Assembly (NCBI GenBank): GCA_026545765.1
Contig: CM048841.1
Span: forward strand, 73,468,217 to 73,532,216
Reading direction: 5' to 3'
DNA length: 64,000 bases
DNA from: Plantago major
Lineage: Eukaryota > Streptophyta > Magnoliopsida > Lamiales > Plantaginaceae
Part shown: positions 32,791-45,502 of the stretch, piece by piece
Position numbering within the stretch: position 1 is the stretch's first letter
Layout of the letters: every line of letters begins with the position of its first letter
Notes under the pieces: model-generated
What the model was told of the DNA's origin: nothing
Seen by the model: only the letters and a program-made list of their open reading frames with translations
Databases searched by the model: none
Made by a program: the position numbers and the translations under genes

Positions 32791-34652
32791 CTATCTTCCA
32801 CCTATAACTCCTCTTCTGCTCATCTCTTCAGCTTTTTCTTGCTGGAGATTTTCCAAAATATCTCGTGTCAATGGACTATGGAAACGGTCCCGGACAAACT
32901 TTCTTTCTTCCGCTTGTATCTCCTTCACAGCACTTGGATATGGATTTGGAGGTGGCCTTTTGCCCTGTAGCCTTGCAATTTGCTTCAGCTGAGTGTATGC
33001 CTTCTTTTTCGCTTTTCTTTCAGTTCGATATTCCATCTATTGGAAAATAACAACGATGACGGCAAATGTCAGCTAGAGCAGTTGATTTTCAGTTATAAGC
33101 TTGTCAACAGTTAGGATAATACAGCGTATTTATAATGAAGAAAGATTTAAGATCAAGGATGGATGACATACATCAGCTACAGCCATAGCATGCTCCTCCG
33201 GAACACCCTGCTCCTTTAACTCAAGAACTTTCAAGGCAAACACACGTGCAGGAGGTGGATCAAATCCAGAGATGCTACAAAAACATAGGAAGTATCAATA
33301 CGACTGCAATTTCGGAAGTGAAACCAACAAGGAAAATGTTGAATCCTTCTTCAACTCTCAGCAAAATTCAGAAAACCAACAATAGTCCATTGTACTTACA
33401 ACAAAAACATCATTTCCTTCCTCCACAGATTGTCTGGTTATGTAATTTTTTTAGAGTGCGCCTCACACTCTAACAGCCAGATTTTTTCCATAACAAAGGG
33501 AAAAAAGTTATAACTCAACATTTGACATAAGAAGGATTACACACTATTGTCTGCATTAATGCAGGTTGGATTTCCAGAGTCTCTTTACCGACTAAATTCA
33601 ACCCGGAAAAAATGAGCGAGACTTTTCCACCTCCAGCATGGAAATCATAAATCAATGACATTCACAGAGAACTTGATATAATATGGAAATCCACACTAAA
33701 CAGGAACAATTTTTCTTAATAATCAGGTACAAACAATATAGAAATGTATAATTATCCTAAAAAACCTAATTTCAAGCAGAAAACGACTACATCAATGCTG
33801 AACTAAAAAATTATTGTCTCTTCTATTAAGTACAAAAGGTATCCTTGTGCTCGTTTGATCATTGTTTCATCGAGAAGTAAATACTTCTAATTACAATTTG
33901 TTAGAAATATTAGCAATAACCAAACCCAAGATTCCCCAGTCTATTATCAAGAGACAACTCATTTTGTTTGCATACTACACTGTATATAAAGATTCAACTT
34001 GCACCGGATATCCAATACATTAAAAGTTTCACGACAATTTAGCAGCTCCAATAACATTAAAACAGCTAAAATAATCCGAAATCTGATTCCAAAGATGAAA
34101 AGCACAGCACCAAAAACTCCAAAACAGCTAAAATCACTAGAAATCTAAATCCAAATCCGAAAATACAGCACAAAAACTTTAGAACAGCTAAAATCACCTG
34201 GAATCTAAGTCCAAAGACGAACAATACAACACCAATTACAAATGAATTAAACCATATGGGGAACATATAAAATCAAAACAAAACATTGCTTGGCTCAAGA
34301 ACAAAAATGAAACATGACAGTAGAAAAGAAAAGAGAAAAGGAATGGAGAAAGTGCAAGTACCTGATAGCATCTTCATACTTAGAATTGGGATGGTTCTGG
34401 AAAAACTTATCCACATACTTATCCTCAGGTAAAACGATCGGCTTGAGATTTTGCTCTGCGCGAAGAAATGTAGCAGGTGGTGCACTGGATCACAAACGAA
34501 TAACATCATCAATTACAGATTCGAATAGCTAGTGAATGATAAATCGGAAGAACTCACTTCTCCATAGCTTTGAGCCATTTAGGTTCAGCTTTAGCTAATC
34601 CTTTGACAAGTTTCCGAGTTTTCGTCAGCAAATCCCCTTTCATAAACGACAT
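32791..34652 (-). CDS. mS23-like mitochondrial ribosomal protein, copy A, 188 aa
   Basis: Four minus-strand exons (34558-34652, 34362-34484, 33172-33274, 32791-33036) give 567 nt in frame. The protein starts MSFMKGDLLTKTRKLVKGLA and has KAEPKWLKAM, VLPEDKYVDKFFQNHP, FDPPPARVFALKVLELKEQG and a basic helix (MEYRTERKAKKKAYTQLKQI), ending SRRGVIGGR. Layout and the RTRxLV...KPxW-like beginning fit the mitochondrial small-subunit protein mS23 (Rsm25/MRPS23) family; the match is from memory and moderate. The basic N-terminus could serve mitochondrial import. This copy is intact; a broken duplicate lies at 52695-54579. Confidence 0.7.
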
Positions 34653-34917
34653 CGTTTACAAGCTGATGGAAATTTACAGATTGTCAATTCATAACGAGAG
34701 TGAGGAAAAAACGCATTGTTGTTTCTGTATAGATATATATAGTCACTAAATCGACATGTTTCTTAAACCTAAAAGAAAGAAAGAAAGCAAATAGGAATTC
34801 AGAGTTTCAACAATCTAACCTTTTGATTGAGCTTTTTTGTTCCTCGTTTGTGTTGTTTATGGTGGATTGAATTTGTGCCGTGTTTTTACTCGGACTTTTG
34901 TTCCTTTTTCCGGATCT

Positions 34918-35150
34918 GACATGAGGGATATAGCCCTCGGCTGTACCCGAGTTTACGAGTCAAGTTCGAGCCTAAATTGTGTCTAAGTTTAATTATTTAA
35001 TCGAATAGGCTCGATCAGTTGATACTCGACTAGGCTTGATAAGGTTGTACTCGATTAAAGCTTGAACTAAATGAGCCAAGCTCGACTCTACTTATGAGCT
35101 CGAAAAGTGACCTCGTAATTAAATACTCGGTTCGGCTCGACTATAAAAAC
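34918..35150. repeat. Dispersed GAGCTCG-rich repeat, copy A
   Basis: Contains AATGAGCCAAGCTCGACTC and ATGAGCTCGAAAAGTGA. It is matched in copy B at 54838-55020, so it was present before the tandem duplication. Related words occur at 17080-17265. Class undefined. Confidence 0.5.
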
Positions 35151-35965
35151 ATCAATACTAATGGGCATCCATTTACCTATTAAAATAAATTGTTTAATTT
35201 TTAGGGTTATATAGTACAATTTGTTTTATAAGTCAATTCACTACACCTAACTAAGGTGATTTGACTAAATAGGTTTTAGTTGATGTTAATCTTATTTTTT
35301 CATGTACCTTAGTCACCTTATAAGTTTTATTTTCTTATTATTAAAATAACAACTAACTCATCCGTCAATTTTGCCAAACACGTAGATTCAAATAAGCTCT
35401 CTTATAGATTCAAATCAGGTATCTTATAGATTAGAGACGGGCTTATAGAATGACTAAAAGATACGGACAAACATTACAGTTATATAAAAAAAAAACATTA
35501 TAGGTTGTACTAAGAAAATCGGTGATATACATATACATAAAAAATAATATAAAATGTCAATTAACAAAACATTACTAATGTTATTTAAAACATTATATAC
35601 ATATACTTAAGGACATCACCGATCTCTCAGGTAGTATTTCACAAATACACGTCTCTTTCAAGACTTTGTGATTAAAACCCGGTCAATTTTAATCGATTCC
35701 GAGATAGTCTTACAACCTTTCACATTTATACAGTTTTGTGGGTACAAAAGGAGCTGAGTTAAGGAACGGAACAGAACATAACAGAACAGCAGAAATGTGT
35801 TCTTCTCTTCTTCCACCATTTCATTTCAATTCGCTTTCCCCAATCATTTTAGTTCAATTCCCCCCATTTTTCTAGGTTTCTCTCTCGCTCGACTCTTCAA
35901 CTTCACTCCATCAGTCACTAAATCAATTGATTCACAACATTTTCGTCCATAATTGATCCAACACC

Positions 35966-36340
35966 ATGTCTGGATCGCCGGTTTTCATCACCGCAAACCA
36001 AGCCTCCACTGCTCTCCGTCGTGCCGTTGAGAAAAACCTCACATCCACGGAGGCAACAGTGAATCAACTTCCAACAGTTGACCCGATCCTTTGTATATAC
36101 AAATGTCCTATAGTGAGTCTGCTTGTGAACTCTTCTTTTGCTTGTAGCTTAGGTTACCTTAATTCCATATCTTTACAAATTTTGACGTATGAATGCCATT
36201 TCCCTTTGTGCACGAGTTTCTGTTGAATTATTTCCTTGTTATGTGTACAGAGCGTTGCGTATGACCGACCAAGTGCTCCAAAGGAATGCATGGTATTTGG
36301 ATGGATTCATGGACAAGGTCAGGAACCTGGTGCAGAGTAA
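35966..36340 (+). CDS. Unrecognised short gene fragment (two exons seen)
   Basis: A pyrimidine-rich leader precedes an ATG at 35966 (MSGSPVFITANQASTALRRA, then VEKNLTSTEATVNQLP). A donor at 36093 (GTATAT, phase 1) joined to an acceptor ending at 36252 continues SLRMTDQVLQRNAWYLDGFM and reaches a possible donor near 36340. A second option (donor 36113, acceptor 36250) gives a 78-residue product ending in TAA. No later exon is visible: by 36485 the sequence becomes galactokinase 3' flank shared with 61010. I do not recognise the family. It looks like the 5' part of a small helical protein gene, probably truncated. It is absent from the equivalent place in copy B. Confidence 0.4.
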
Positions 36341-37720
36341 TGCTTTTACGTTCCAAGCTAGATTTTATCAAGTTGTGTATTGCTCTGTTAACTTTTTAAT
36401 TGTTTGCTTGTGTATTCTGTAAGGATGCTTCGTTTTGTGTTGATATATCTTATTATGTATATTGATGTAGTTACGCGGTGATTAAGCTGATTCACTTGTG
36501 TTGTACTCTGTTAACCCATTTCTGCTTGCAGTTCATACAGAACGAGCAAGTAGTAATTGGGAAAAATTCATGAACCAAGAACAAATTTGAGTAAAACTCA
36601 GAATTGATAATAATAATAATTGTGTGAATGAAAGATGAATGCATTCATCAGTAAAAAGTAGTACTAATAGAATCATACTAAGAAATAAACTAAACCTAAT
36701 ACTGTTACATCTTGATGATAGCAGCACCACCAGATGGCTTAGATGAAAAAATGTACAGGCCAAGATCATCCTTCTTGATCACCCCCTTTTCGACTCTAGA
36801 TCGATAGTATTGTTCCTTCACGCTAAGAATAAAATCTGGAACCGTGTTTTCCTTAACCAGAGAAACAACGCAACCACCCCATCCAGCTCCAGTGAGCCTT
36901 GCTCCAAGAGCACCATTGTCACGACAAGCTCTTCTAACTCAGAACAGCTGCACTCGTACAATACACTACAGCTGTGGTGGCTCTCGTTCATGAGGTCGCC
37001 AAGCTCCTTTAGTTTGTCTTCATCGCTCAATTCTGATGAAACAACATCTTTGAAAGCATATACACGTCTAGCTTCAGTGTAGACATGAGCAGCTCTCTGG
37101 TGCAGCTTAAAATGCTTGGCAACCCTCAGAACGTCCATGGAAGAGGGTGATTTGGCGAATATAACTTCTAGTTTCTCATCAATGATCTTCTCAATATCTT
37201 CAGCTGTATACGGTTCTTCTTTCAAGAATTCCCTCACAGCAAGAACTGGATCAGAAGATCCATGTGTACTTGCAAACGGTACACACAATCCCTCAACATC
37301 CAAAAGCGTCTTGGCGTTCGCTATAGCTTCCTCAGGCTTCATCCCGAGCTTTATGGCCAGTAAAATCGAAGCTAAACGGCATTCAACAACTCGGTTGTTA
37401 TAATTAGTTACGGCAGTAACTGCTATCTCAGACTTGGCCAATGAATGAGCTATGACGAACGTTCCACCAGCAGGAAGCCGCACCTCAGTACCGCGAACCG
37501 GATTGAAATCAATGAGTGTCGCGAAACCAGTTTGTGCCATTACCGAAATCGCCTGATCCATGCCACCGGACTGTGTGCCAATGTGTCTTTCACATTCGCA
37601 GGTAAGCTGAACAAGTTCTTTCTTCGAAAACCCCTGCTCTAAAACTGCCATTATCGCAATCGTGGAAGAGCAAACGAATGCAGCAGAGCTCGATAATCCT
37701 GATCCAGTCGGAACGGTTCC

Positions 37721-37842
37721 TGTTGAAGAAGATGAAAACAGGGGAAGAAAAAGTGAAGAAACCCAACAGAAATTAACGGAAATCAAATTCGGGAGCTTAC
37801 CGACTACAGTTCGCCTTAGGCCGCAGGAACACGACGCTCTAC
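37721..37842 (+). repeat. Copia 5' LTR, first part
   Basis: Matches 50762-50882 of the 3' LTR with one extra base (ATTAACGG against ATTAAGG). It is cut at TAC by CACTA copy 2 and continues at 45503. Confidence 0.95.
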
Positions 37843-38225
37843 CACTACAAAAAATCTGGCCTGTAGCGACGGATAGATCCGTCGCTACAGGCCAGCTATC
37901 CGTCGCCCCAGCTCTGGCGACGGATCGGGCGACGGATAGAAAATCCGTCGCCCCCCTGGAGCTGTGGCGACGGATAACAATCCGTCGTCCAATTCGCGAC
38001 GGATTGGACGACGGATTGACCAATTATTTTTTTTTTTAATTCCGAAATTTAGCGACGGATAGGATCTATCCGTCGCTATATTTAGCGACGGATAGATCCT
38101 ATCCGTCGCTAAATATTTTAATTGGACTAGTGACGGAATTTGAAATTCCGTCACTAATTCCGTCACTGTGTATTCCGTCACTAATTCCGTCACTGTGAAT
38201 TCCGTCACTACTTCCGTCACTATTT
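37843..38225. repeat. Left subterminal repeats of CACTA copy 2
   Basis: GCGACGGATA/TATCCGTCGC pairs at 37866-38110, then GTGACGGAATT/AATTCCGTCAC units at 38128-38222. Compared with copy 1 (1625-2025), one palindromic unit is missing and the second array has more intact units. Confidence 0.85.
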
Positions 38226-38394
38226 ATTTCATATTAATCCCTATTTTTCGTAGTTCACCTATTTAATCAATATAATGTTCGATAATAAATCAATAATACG
38301 GAAAATGTTTCAATGAATAAAAAAGTAATATTGAGTGGAGAAATTATACAAACATGTGTAAATATTAAAAAAATCCGAACACACAGATACATAA

Positions 38395-40260
38395 CTAGCT
38401 ATCGACGGGTGGGGTGGTGATGGCGAATCTGGGACATGAATCGCTCCATTCAGAATCAAGGCGCTCGTTCTCCTCCCTCCGTTCTCTGTCGCGACGCTCC
38501 ATCTCGTCCCTTTGTTGTTCCATCTCTTGAGTTAGCCGAGCAACATGTTCCCGGACCTGCGACTGCACCATTTCCGAGACCTGGTCCTGTGTGTAAACCG
38601 GACGTCTGGACTGCTGGGATGATGATGAGGAGCACGGACTAGCCGAGATGCAAACCGAGGCTCCGAGTCCATATATTCGTCCTTTCTTGTCCGGTTTGTT
38701 GACCTCTAGGAAGATGTTGTCAACTTGTTCGATTGACAACACATCACCCGCCTCGTCCTCTGCCTCGCCACCGAGCATCAACCTCACCTGAAATCGTAAA
38801 TATGAGATATAATGATCGATCTTGCTTTTAAAAAGTAACTTGTAATAGTGTACAAATATGAACTTTAAGCAACATAAACATACCGCAATAGACGAGGCCC
38901 GGATCGGTCCATACCCTTACGCTGGCCTTCTTGAAGATGGCATACTTGGATGTCACCTCCCCATGCCACCGAATCAAACCAGATCTAGTCAACAATTTAT
39001 CATCTACAAGTAATAGAGCGCAGAGACTTCATACATACACGTAATGCTAGATTGCAAAACACATATATACGCAGCTATTGATAATAATCGATGAGATCGC
39101 CTCCCAAGGTGGTGAACGGACCTTCCTGCCGTATCAGACTGGGATGCCCGGTTCTGCCTGTTGGTCCAAGCAACGTCCTGGACATCAGTTCGGCGCCAGT
39201 AGGCATCCCAAAGGGCCCACTCCGTTGCATCAACTTGTGGAGGGATTGGGCCACCCCGATCCCGAATGGCCTTCCACGTCTGACCATATCCTCAGATTTG
39301 GATCCCACAGCCTAAACGCCAGATCTGTGGATCAACTTCTGAGAATGAAGTACTCCTTCTACATTCCCAATTTCATACAACATCCAAAGTCAATACATGT
39401 CCTAACAACATAATGAGATATGGTGACTAACATATCACCCAAATAAAGTGGCTAACATACCACGCACATATAGTGGCTAACATACCACTCACATACAGTG
39501 GCTAACATACCACTCATCACATTGTCCTAAAATTTACTAACACAATGGTGACTAACATATCACCCAAATAAAGTGGCTAACATACCACTCACATACAGTG
39601 GCTAACATACCACTCACATTGTCCTAAAATTTACTAACACAATGGTGACTAACATATCACCCAAATAAAGTGGCTAACATACCACTCACATACAGTGGCT
39701 AACATACCACTCACATTGTCCTAAAATTTACTAACACAATGGTGACTAACATATCACCCAAATAAAGTGGCTAACATACCACTCACATACAGTGGCTAAC
39801 ATACCACTCATATTAAAACGATTAATTATAATTACAAACAAATGAATGTCATATTTTAACTTACCTGACTCATCAAGTACTCGGCCCTCATGCTCCGAGA
39901 TGTGGCTCCAACACTCACCACCACCTTGGGTGGCTCTCTCCGCCTCAGGAAGATGTCACCTAGTTTGTTGTGCACCTCCGAGGCCATAAGTCATTGTCAA
40001 TTTATAAGATAGTAGATACGAATATGCATTAATTTAGTAATTCAATTTATACTTGTCAACTATCATTATCGTTATGTTTTACATATTTAAGAAGAATGTA
40101 TAATACTTACTTGGCGGGACCAATAGGAAAATCACAGCCAGTCCCACGTGACGTTGGGATTGTTTGGATCGAACACGAGGTAGGGACAATCGTCGTGGGT
40201 CCTCCAAGATGTGTCCGGGATTGGTAGAGCCACGGCCGCTTCTCTCTGCCGGGGTCTCAG
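38395..40260 (-). pseudogene. TNPA-like gene of CACTA copy 2
   Basis: 3' exon 38395-38790 (MLGGEAEDEAGDVLSIEQVD, then VDNIFLEVNKPDKKGRIYGL, Ser-rich, coiled coil EQQRDEMERRDRERREENER), with exons near 38885-38990 and 39075-39330 (GSKSEDMVR, ATEWALWD-like in a shifted frame) and a 5' part near 40100-40260 (LSLPR, then FPIGPAK-like). This is the plant Ptta/En/Spm type protein that binds the element's subterminal repeats. Middle exons carry frameshifts, for instance between KSEDMVR and the next block. The tandem array 39420-39815 lies in an intron. Confidence 0.65.
39420..39815. repeat. 97-bp tandem repeats in TNPA intron (copy 2)
   Basis: Four units; the shared word ATTGTCCTAAAATTTACTAA starts at 39521, 39618 and 39715, exactly 97 bp apart. 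The units are almost identical to each other here, more so than in copy 1, suggesting ongoing homogenisation. Confidence 0.9.
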
Positions 40261-40299
40261 AATCCGAGACCATTGTCACGATCTTCGGAGCCATATTGG

Positions 40300-43200
40300 T
40301 CCTCCATACACATAATATACCATTATAGCCGTCCTCTAAGACTACATATTGGTCCTCGTGCAGATCAAACAACTCATCATCTGCTTCTATGGGATCTTCT
40401 GCTTGTTTATCGACATCCTCTTGTTGGTACGAGTTGGTAATTGAGTCGTCTTTCTCAATGTACTCCACTTTCGAGCGAGCACGAATAGGTACCGCATGGC
40501 TAACCATTCCCCCTTATCGCGTTTTCTGCTTGGATATTCAAGAAACACCACTTGTCGTGCTTGAGTCGCCAGAATAAATGGTTCATACTTGGTTCGGTAC
40601 CTCTTCTTTTGGTTCACATCAACCATTTCATACCGCTCGTTCTTCCTCGTACCTCCTGGATTAGGATCATACCACTCAACGTCAAACAAGAAGGTTCGTT
40701 TAAATGGCAATCCAGAATATTCAATCCTCACAATTCGTTTTAGCTTGCCGTGGAAATCAAACAAAGTAGCGTCTCCATACTCTTCTGCACCATTAACACA
40801 CACCCCGGAGTTGCTTGTCGCCATGGCCGTGTTACATTCAGTCGTGTGGAACCTAAGGCCATTGACTATATAACCTGGGAATGTGTAGACCTTTTTGAAT
40901 GGACCCTCTGCGAGAGCCTTTAAGTATATGCATGTGACGTTGTTAATAGGATTCCGGACATACTCTCGGAACCAATCTGGAAATTCTGTAGGAATTTTTG
41001 AGTCAAGTAGTTCCTCTAGTGTATCCTCTGTCATCTGAGGATTTTCTGCCAAACAACGCTTTTTGAAAAAACTGCAAACATTGATTCGATGATAAGTCTA
41101 TAATTGAAGTAGAGACTTGCGTAGCTATATTAAAATTTAAATAAATGGTTGCTGACCTCGCAAATAGTACCATGATCGTCAACCTCAAAGACAATTCGTG
41201 AGGACATAATATTGAGTCGCTTTCAACTCTTTATCCGTAAGATATTCTTTCTTAGTCGCACCAAGAGGTCTCCCGATACCTCAAGACAGATAGGAAAACT
41301 CATCATCCGCTTGAACTACGAATGTGTCTGCATTTCGAGCCGGCCTTGCTGTCTTCGTAGGGACGTGTTCATCAAAGTAATAAGAGCAGAAGGTTGCAGT
41401 TTCCTCTCGAATGTAGGCATTGGCAATCGAACCTTCAGGTTTACCTTTGTTGTTGACATACTTCTTCGCTTCCCAAGTACCTCTCGAATGGATACATCCA
41501 TCGATACTGAACCGGTCCAACAAGTCTCGCTTCATGAGGAAGGTGAACCGACAAGTGCTCCATAGAATCAAACCAGCTCGGTGGAAAGATACGCTCGAGC
41601 TTGCATAGAATCAATGGTATGTTCCTTTCAAGATTTTCCAACACTTTATCATGAACCACCCTTGTGCCTAAATTTTTGAAAAATAAGCTCAACTCGGTGA
41701 TAGCAGTCCATACATGTTTCGGTAGCAGCTCTCGAAATGCTACCGGGATAAGCCTCTCCATGAACACATGACAGTCGTGGCTCTTCATCCCATAAACCTT
41801 TGTCTTCTTCAAATCCACACACCTCTCTAAATTTGAGGCGTAATTATCTGGGAAACTCAATGCCCTCACCCAATCAAACAAAATTGACCTAGAAGCGTTG
41901 TCAATTGTGTAGCACGCTTACCACTTACCATTCTCATCCTTCTTTGTCAACTCAGGCCTTTTACACCACGTCGACAACTCGGATCTAGACTTCGCATGGT
42001 CCTTTGTTTTTCCCTCAATGTTGCAAAGTGTATTGAATAAGTTCTCGAACACGTTCTTCTCAATGTGCATGAAATCTAAGTTGTGACGGATAAGAAGACC
42101 GCCCAAGAAGGCAAGTCCCGTAAAATGCTTCTCTTCCTCCAACCACATTTTTACCAATTTTCTCGTTATGCTTCATCCACCCAAGCTCACCACCTTCATA
42201 AGACCCAATCTATCAATCTCGCAAGAATTTGTGCACCAGAAGTCTTGTCGGGCTTTTTGTTGACGACTTTATTTTTCAAGAATTGATCCTTGTTCTTCCT
42301 GAACGAATGGTCACTTTCTAGCAACCTACGATGACAATCAAACCAACAAAATTTTCCACTACCCTTCAGTCTAAATGCATCTGTATCCTCCAAGCAATGT
42401 GGACATGCATATTTCCCTGCTGTTTTCCTTCCAGATAGCATGGAGTACGCAGGGAAGTCACTCACGGTCCAAAGAAGAGTTGCTCTCAAGGTGAAGTTCT
42501 TTTTTGTCGACACATCATATGCAGGGATACCATCCGTCCACAACTCGATCAGCTCCTTGATTAGGGGTTGCAAGAAAACATCCAACGTCAGTCCAGGATC
42601 TTTCGGCCAGGCACCAATGCAGTCAGAAACATGAATGGCTCCTTCATGCACTCACCGGGCGATTATGCGGTGTGAGCATAATCGCCAACAAGAGTATTTA
42701 CGTTCACTACCGAACGGGTTAAAACCATCCGTACAAAGTCCCAAACGTACATTTCTAGATTCGGCTGCAAACTCTGGATATGTCTTGTCAAACGATTTCC
42801 ATGCGGGTGAGTCTGCTGGATGGTCCATTCTACCACCTTCAAAGATTATCCGAGATTACTCGCTCCTTGTGCCACCGCATTTTATCCGAAGCACTTGAAG
42901 CATACAATCTTTTCAAACGAGGTGCTAGAGGGAAGTACCACATTTTCTTATGTGAGAGATTTTTCTTTGTCGCTTTCTTTGACCCCCTCCTTGTAACGCT
43001 TGTACTGCTCCTTACCACGTAACTTGCATTCTATTAGATCCGCATCCTCCTCCCAATATATCATGCACATTTTAGGACAACGACCTATGGTTACCACATT
43101 TCTAATCCCCATCTTTTCTTCGCTTGGTAAAAGTTGTTGGGAACTAGGTTTTTCAGACAAAGGTCCGACATTACGCCAACCCATTCATTAAAGCTCGTTT

Positions 43201-43766
43201 GATTGTCGCCATTAGCCTTACAACTCATTAGCCGAGATAACAAAGACAACTCGGTGAGCTTACACCCCGGTAAACCGCTTCCTTGATGATTCTAACAAGT
43301 CAAAGAACAACCGATCCTCGGATTCGGTGGTTCCTCCACCTCCACCTCGGTTTCGGTGTTGGTTGTGTCCACGAACTCCGCCCGCAAAGATCGTACACCA
43401 TTTGTTCGACTCGAGCTCGAATAGCATCGCCTTGATTGGGATTGTTCCCGACTTGTTCATTTTTCTCTTCCTTCCACGTTGTCTCAGATTGGTCATATGT
43501 ATTGACTTTGCTTCCTCACCATGATGATTCCATACCGATGCAGGAAGGAATCCATTTTTCCTCAAGTGCTGGACTACCACTTTAGGAGTCACGTATTGCT
43601 TGTTTCTGCACTGTTTCATTGCACAAGGACACTTTATCAACCCATCCTTTACACAAGACGGATTTGACATTGCAAATTCAATGAAACCTTCAACCCCTTT
43701 TAGAAAACTCCATTGAACTCTGCCATTGAGAGTACGACAATACATCCATCCACGATCGGTATTCAT
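40300..43766 (-). pseudogene. TNPD-like En/Spm transposase of CACTA copy 2
   Basis: In order from 43766 leftward: transposase-associated domain (MNTDRGWMYCRTLNGRVQW, GLIKCPCAMKQCRNKQYVTP); Transposase_21 region at 41918-42651 (MHEGAIHVSDCIGAWPKDPG, YACPHCLEDTDAFRLKG, LDFMHIEKNVFENLFNTLCN); DUF4218-type region at 41281-41881 (FPDNYASNLERCVDLKKTKV, LSVHLPHEARLVG, RWMYPFERYLG); DUF4216-type region at 40387-41052 (YIVNGLRFHTTECN, IEYSGLPFKRTFLFDVEWYD). The acidic C-terminus runs to about 40300. Frames shift at least four times, including near 41900, 42180 and 42900. Clearly the catalytic gene of the family, but broken as assembled. Confidence 0.85.
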
Positions 43767-44044
43767 TGAATAATTAGATAATAACCTGACACGTTTGAAT
43801 TCATTAGATCGAGGTCTTTCATTTACGGTAATAAATCAATTTCACAATAATTCAATCAATTGCTACGTAATATAAGTTATATTAGCTTCAGTCAATTGTT
43901 AAGGCATTACATAATATAAGTTACATCAGCTTCAATTTTACCATAATATTTGGTTTCATATATATATCAACTAATGATTACTAGTTATACAAGCCTAGAG
44001 ACAAAACGGATGAAACTCCTCATTCTCATGTACCCCCCTCCTCA

Positions 44045-44462
44045 TCACTTGTGACGCTCCCTACCACAGAACTTGCATTCCAACAGATCTACATCCTCCT
44101 CCCAATACACCATGCACATGTTCCGACAAGCAGAAAGGCACTCAATAGGCGGCCCCAAACCCCGCCTCTCCCTCCACTGGAGGTATGCCATGGACGGTGC
44201 TTCCTCACCGTGATGAATCCATACATGATACTCAGGCATGAATCCATAACGTCGCAAGTGCTCGAATACTGCAGTAGGCGTCATAAATTGCTTGTTTCCG
44301 CAGTTTTCCAATGTTCAAGGACACTTTATCAACACCCCAATTGCACAAAACGGATGTCCCATGGCAAACGAGATGAAACCTTTAACCCCTTCTCTAAACT
44401 CCTAGAAACTCATTCATTTACCGCCGCATTTATCGCATACATCCATGAACAGTCGGAATTCA
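44045..44462 (-). pseudogene. Second transposase N-terminal module in CACTA copy 2
   Basis: Paralogue of the 43766 module and orthologous to 7905-8335 in copy 1. It shows the FMTPTAVFEHLRRYGFMPEY stretch, the Trp-His-His-Gly-Glu run, then CRNMCMVYWEEDVDLLECKF. The N-terminal third is frameshifted relative to copy 1. It lies upstream of the full transposase on the same strand. Confidence 0.7.
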
Positions 44463-45249
44463 TTGTTTACTTTATTTTTAACTCGAGACGTTCCAATTGA
44501 TTAGATCGTATTTAATTTATTAGATCGATTCCAATTGGATAAGAAGATTGTAGAGGTTAATTGTTAATTATTATATGTTCCTTATAAATTAATTATTAAT
44601 TAAGTGTTCATGTGTTACAAAATTGGACATATATAATAACCATTTCAACCTCTTAGTACATATATTATATACTTAACATACATATCAAATTAACTAATTA
44701 CTCTATACATATCAATTACTACATATATTCATATCAAATTACATACTTAACATACAAATTTATCAAATCAAAACTACATACTTCTATACTTAACAAACAT
44801 ATCAAATTAACTAAACTAACTATATATACTTAACACACAAATCAAACTAACTACATACATTCATACATACCAAACTTAACATACTACATACATTCATATC
44901 ATTAATTAAACTAACTATCAAATTGAACAAATTACATATAATTGATCAAATTAACTAAACTAACTACTACATACTTATCATATATACATATAATTGCTCA
45001 AATTAATCAAAATAAACAAAATCCCCAAATTTTAAAAAACTAGGGTTTTAGCCAAAATACCTTGATTAATCGGTAGAAATCTGAAATTGATCGAAGAAAC
45101 AAACTCCTTGTCCCACTAGCTTCGATTAGGCACCAAGAGTGGCCGGAATAACGAACAATTCACGGAAGCGAGAAGAAGAGAATGAGGAAGAAGAAGGAGA
45201 AGGAAGAAAATGAGGCGGTGCGCCTGCCGAGCCAAATATGAAACTACGG

Positions 45250-45499
45250 GCAGCGGACACGTGTCCGTCGGCCCAGAGTCGATCCGTCGCCAAAAGTGGC
45301 GACGGATAGGTATCCGTCGCTATAAGGCGACGGATAATCTATCCGTCGCCCAATTTTCACAAAAAAAAAAAATATTTTTTTTTTAACAAAAGTCAAACTT
45401 GGGCGACGGATAATTATTATCCGTCGCCCAATTAGCGATCCGTCGTTATGGGGCGACGGATTTGTCATAACGTCGTTTTGTCCAGTTTTTCTTGTAGTG
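45250..45499. repeat. Right subterminal repeats of CACTA copy 2
   Basis: GCGACGGATA/TATCCGTCGC units ending at the terminal CTTGTAGTG. The array is shorter than in copy 1 (9125-9450); about two to three palindromic units are missing. Confidence 0.85.
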
Positions 45500-45502
45500 T
45501 AC

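Larger units (their letters stand above)
37843..45499 (-). mobile_element. CACTA transposon, copy 2 (7.66 kb), inside Copia LTR
   Basis: Starts CACTACAAAAAATC at 37843 and ends CTTGTAGTG at 45499, with TAC duplicated at 37840-37842 and 45500-45502. It has the same family, gene order and orientation as 1607-9450: TNPA-like gene, TNPD-like transposase and a duplicated N-terminal module, all minus strand. It preserves longer open frames than copy 1 (for example 221 aa at 40387-41052), so it is the better reference, but it still has frame breaks. Relative to copy 1 it lacks about 200 bp between the two genes. Confidence 0.95.

Noticed and set aside
37662..38039. Plus-strand ORF of 125 codons across the galactokinase/Copia/CACTA junctions
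   Set aside because: It crosses three insertion boundaries and is a chance antisense frame.
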